Shown here: one piece after another, positions 62,256 to 64,000 of the stretch
Numbering within the stretch: position 1 is the stretch's first letter
Layout: every line of letters starts with the position of its first letter
Assembly (NCBI GenBank): GCA_035690495.1
Contig: DASSKK010000089.1
Coordinates: forward strand, 1-64,000
Origin: DASSKK01 sp035690495
GTDB lineage: Bacteria; Actinomycetota; Actinomycetes; Propionibacteriales; Nocardioidaceae
DNA length: 64,000 bases
Direction: 5' to 3'
Translations under genes and position numbers: made by a program
The notes under the pieces: model-generated
The model's input: only the letters and a program-made list of their open reading frames with translations
The model's database searches: none
Told to the model about the DNA's origin: nothing

Positions 62256-63173
62256 ATGCCTGACCTGACCGAGAACCCGCGCGTCGTCCACGGCGATCCG
62301 GGCGGGCTGCCGATGATGCTCAAGGCCGCGCTGCCCGTGCTTCCGGTGGTCAACCAGCTGCCGGGTGTGCGCAAGTCGGGAGACGTGCTGCCCCAGCTGA
62401 CCCTGACGCGACACGACGTACCCGTGGACCTGGCGAAGGTGGCGTCGTACGCCGAGGTGTGCGGCTTCGGGCTGCGCGACGAGCTGCCGGTCACCTATCC
62501 GCACGTGCTCGCGTTCGGGCTGCACATGGCGGTGATGACCGACCCGTCGTTCCCGTTCCCGGCGATCGGCACCGTGCACCTGGAGAACTCGATCACCGTG
62601 CACCGGCCGATCCGGCCGAGCGAGCGGCTGCAGATCACGGTGCGGCCGGCGGACCTGCGCGCGCACCCGAAGGGACAGGTCTTCGACCTGCTCACCACCG
62701 TGCACTCCTCGGCAGAGCTGGTCTGGGAGGAGACCTCGACGTTCCTGCGACGCGGCCACGGCAGCGACGATGCACCGCGGTCGTCCCCCGCCACCCCGCC
62801 CACACGGCTCGCCGGTCTCAGCGCAGAGGTGCCTTCGACGGGCGGGCGGTGGCGGCTGGCCGGTGATCTGGGTCGGCGGTATGCCGCGGTCTCCGGCGAT
62901 CACAACCCGATCCACCTGTTCGGGCTCACCGCGAAGGCCTTCGGCTTCCCGCGCCAGATCGCGCACGGGATGTGGAGCAAGGCCCGCTGCCTGGCGGCGC
63001 TGGAGGGCAGGCTACCCGACGCGGTCACGGTCGACGTCGCCTTCAAGAAGCCGATCCTGCTGCCAGGCACCGTCGCCTTCGGCTCGGCTGCTCGCGAGGA
63101 CGGGTATGCGTTCACGCTCACCAGCCCGCGCAGCGGCGCTCCCCACCTGCTGGGGCGGACGCGCACCCTCTGA
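62256..63173 (+). CDS. MaoC-family dehydratase (HtdX-like)
   Basis: A 305-aa double hot-dog protein. The C-terminal hot-dog has the hydratase signature AAVSGDHNPIHLFGLTAKAFGFPR followed by AHGMW, in which Asp and His are catalytic; the N-terminal hot-dog lacks it and is structural, as in HtdX/HtdZ. It would hydrate or dehydrate (R)-3-hydroxyacyl-CoA or ACP. The ATG follows the FabG-like stop by one base. Order fabG4-htdX, divergent from a thiolase, is as in mycobacteria. Converges on the TesB gene with 19 bases between stops. Confidence 0.92.
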   Translation: MPDLTENPRVVHGDPGGLPMMLKAALPVLPVVNQLPGVRKSGDVLPQLTLTRHDVPVDLAKVASYAEVCGFGLRDELPVTYPHVLAFGLHMAVMTDPSFPFPAIGTVHLENSITVHRPIRPSERLQITVRPADLRAHPKGQVFDLLTTVHSSAELVWEETSTFLRRGHGSDDAPRSSPATPPTRLAGLSAEVPSTGGRWRLAGDLGRRYAAVSGDHNPIHLFGLTAKAFGFPRQIAHGMWSKARCLAALEGRLPDAVTVDVAFKKPILLPGTVAFGSAAREDGYAFTLTSPRSGAPHLLGRTRTL

Positions 63174-63192
63174 CATCGGCGCGTCCAGCGCT

Positions 63193-64000
63193 TCAGCCGC
63201 GCGGCCGGATCAGCCCCTCCTGGGCGACCGTCGCGACCAGCACGCCGTCGACGGTGAACAGCCGGCCGATGGCAAGGCCGCGGGCGCCGGACGCGGACGG
63301 GGAGACCTGGTCGTAGAGCAGCCACTGGTCGGCACGGAACGGCCGGTGGAACCAGATGGTGTGGTCCAAAGAGGCCGACTGGACGCTCGGGTCGCCGATA
63401 TGCACCCCGTGCGGCACCAGGGCGGAGCCGAGCAGGGTGAGGTCGCTGGCGTAGGCCAGTGCAGCACGATGCGCGAGCGGCTCCTCGCCGAGAGGCCCCG
63501 CGACCCGGATCCACAGCCGGGACAGCGCGGGGTGCTCAGGGTCGGCGAGGTCGTGCGTCGAGTCGCCGACCCAGCGCATGTCGAGCGCAGCCCACTCCTC
63601 CATCCACCGTTCGGCGCCCTCCGGGGACCCGCGCCGGATCAGGTCGGCCACGTCCGTGGCCCGCTCGGGCGGGATCGTCGCGGGCATCGCGTCCTGGTGG
63701 TCGTACCCGCCTTCGCCTACCTGGAAGCTCGCGGTCATGTAGTAGATCGGCCGGCCGTGCTGTCGGGCCACGACCCGGCGGGTGGAGAACGAACGGCCGT
63801 CGCGGATCCGCTCCACGTCGAAGACGATCGGCACGGCCGTGTCCCCGGGGCGCAGGAAGTAGCTGTGCAGCGAGTGCACGGTGCGCTCGGCGTCCACGGT
63901 GCGCGCTCCGGCGACCAGGGCCTGCGCCGCAACCTGACCGCCGAAGACCCGCTGCAGACCAGTGCGCGGCTGTGCCCCCCGGTAGAGGTCGACGTCGATC
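63193..64000 (-). CDS. Acyl-CoA thioesterase II (TesB), 5' end beyond the window
   Basis: About 269 residues of a double hot-dog TesB-type thioesterase are visible, lacking only the first few. RVFGGQVAAQALVAGARTVD near the start, HSLHSYFLRPGD and SASLDHTIWFHRPFRADQWLLYDQ (catalytic Asp with Gln/Thr partners) are diagnostic. The enzyme hydrolyses acyl-CoA to free acid and CoA. It closes the acyl-CoA gene group with the thiolase, reductase and hydratase, but runs toward them from the other strand. The start codon lies beyond base 64000. Confidence 0.93.
   Translation of the reverse strand, partial: IDVDLYRGAQPRTGLQRVFGGQVAAQALVAGARTVDAERTVHSLHSYFLRPGDTAVPIVFDVERIRDGRSFSTRRVVARQHGRPIYYMTASFQVGEGGYDHQDAMPATIPPERATDVADLIRRGSPEGAERWMEEWAALDMRWVGDSTHDLADPEHPALSRLWIRVAGPLGEEPLAHRAALAYASDLTLLGSALVPHGVHIGDPSVQSASLDHTIWFHRPFRADQWLLYDQVSPSASGARGLAIGRLFTVDGVLVATVAQEGLIRPRG

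Overview
The window is a chromosomal segment of a high-GC actinobacterium, probably a Nocardioidaceae (Nocardioides-like) member. This is inferred from gene content: RbpA, WhiA, a SufR-led suf operon, OpcA beside G6PDH, a KstR-type TetR regulator, a mycothiol-dependent maleylpyruvate-isomerase-family protein, and a FadA2/FabG4/HtdX-like locus. No rRNA, tRNA, CRISPR array, integrase or transposase was seen. Genes are tightly packed, no gene-free stretch exceeds 300 bases, and every recognised gene looks intact except the two cut by the window ends (sufD on the left, a TesB thioesterase on the right).

Layout. 1-2414 (minus): sufR-sufB-sufD, Fe-S cluster assembly under an apparent autoregulatory operator. 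2554-6307: an ABC-2 exporter followed by ctaA, convergent with ctaB (heme A and heme O synthesis). 6566-14689: tkt-tal-pgi-zwf-opcA-pgl, an overlapping pentose phosphate operon, then a ParB-fold protein. 15570-24353 (minus): rbpA, secG, lower glycolysis (gap-pgk-tpiA), and uvrC-rapZ-yvcK-whiA. 24363-27329: uvrA with an SOS box. 27485-28889: a leader peptide plus map, then an RHH/Doc toxin-antitoxin pair. 28906-37702: accessory enzymes (double GNAT, mycothiol-type enzyme with MBL hydrolase, secreted PLD-like protein, RibD-like reductase, methyltransferase, FAD oxidase, LuxR regulator).

37688-40747 (minus): a glycosyltransferase, methyltransferase and alpha-barrel operon, divergent from kstR across a KstR-like operator. 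41477-44395: a cluster suited to murein-peptide recycling (serine hydrolase, L-Ala-D/L-Glu epimerase, NlpC/P60 peptidase). 44358-45570 (minus): a TerC transporter behind a probable yybP-ykoY manganese riboswitch. 45671-49283: DUF1707, Pmp3/YqaE, uvrB and a VapBC-like pair. 49472-57129: cupin-SnoaL, cardiolipin-synthase-like, FadD, SCO6745-family, AlkA-like glycosylase, ATP-dependent DNA ligase. 57206-59333: TetR plus MFS exporter. 59409-64000: thiolase divergent from ketoreductase and MaoC hydratase, then TesB, which together suit fatty acyl-CoA metabolism.

Two features run through the whole window. At least eighteen genes show a TAnnnT-like -10 hexamer six to eight bases before the start codon, which implies leaderless transcription and fixes several start sites. 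Convergent gene ends carry strong palindromes that often include the stop codons, and two of these belong to one repeat family. The most unusual candidates are the KstR-box-linked glycosylation operon, the murein-peptide cluster, the leader peptide coupled to map, and the fourfold 9-bp operator array upstream of the secreted PLD protein.
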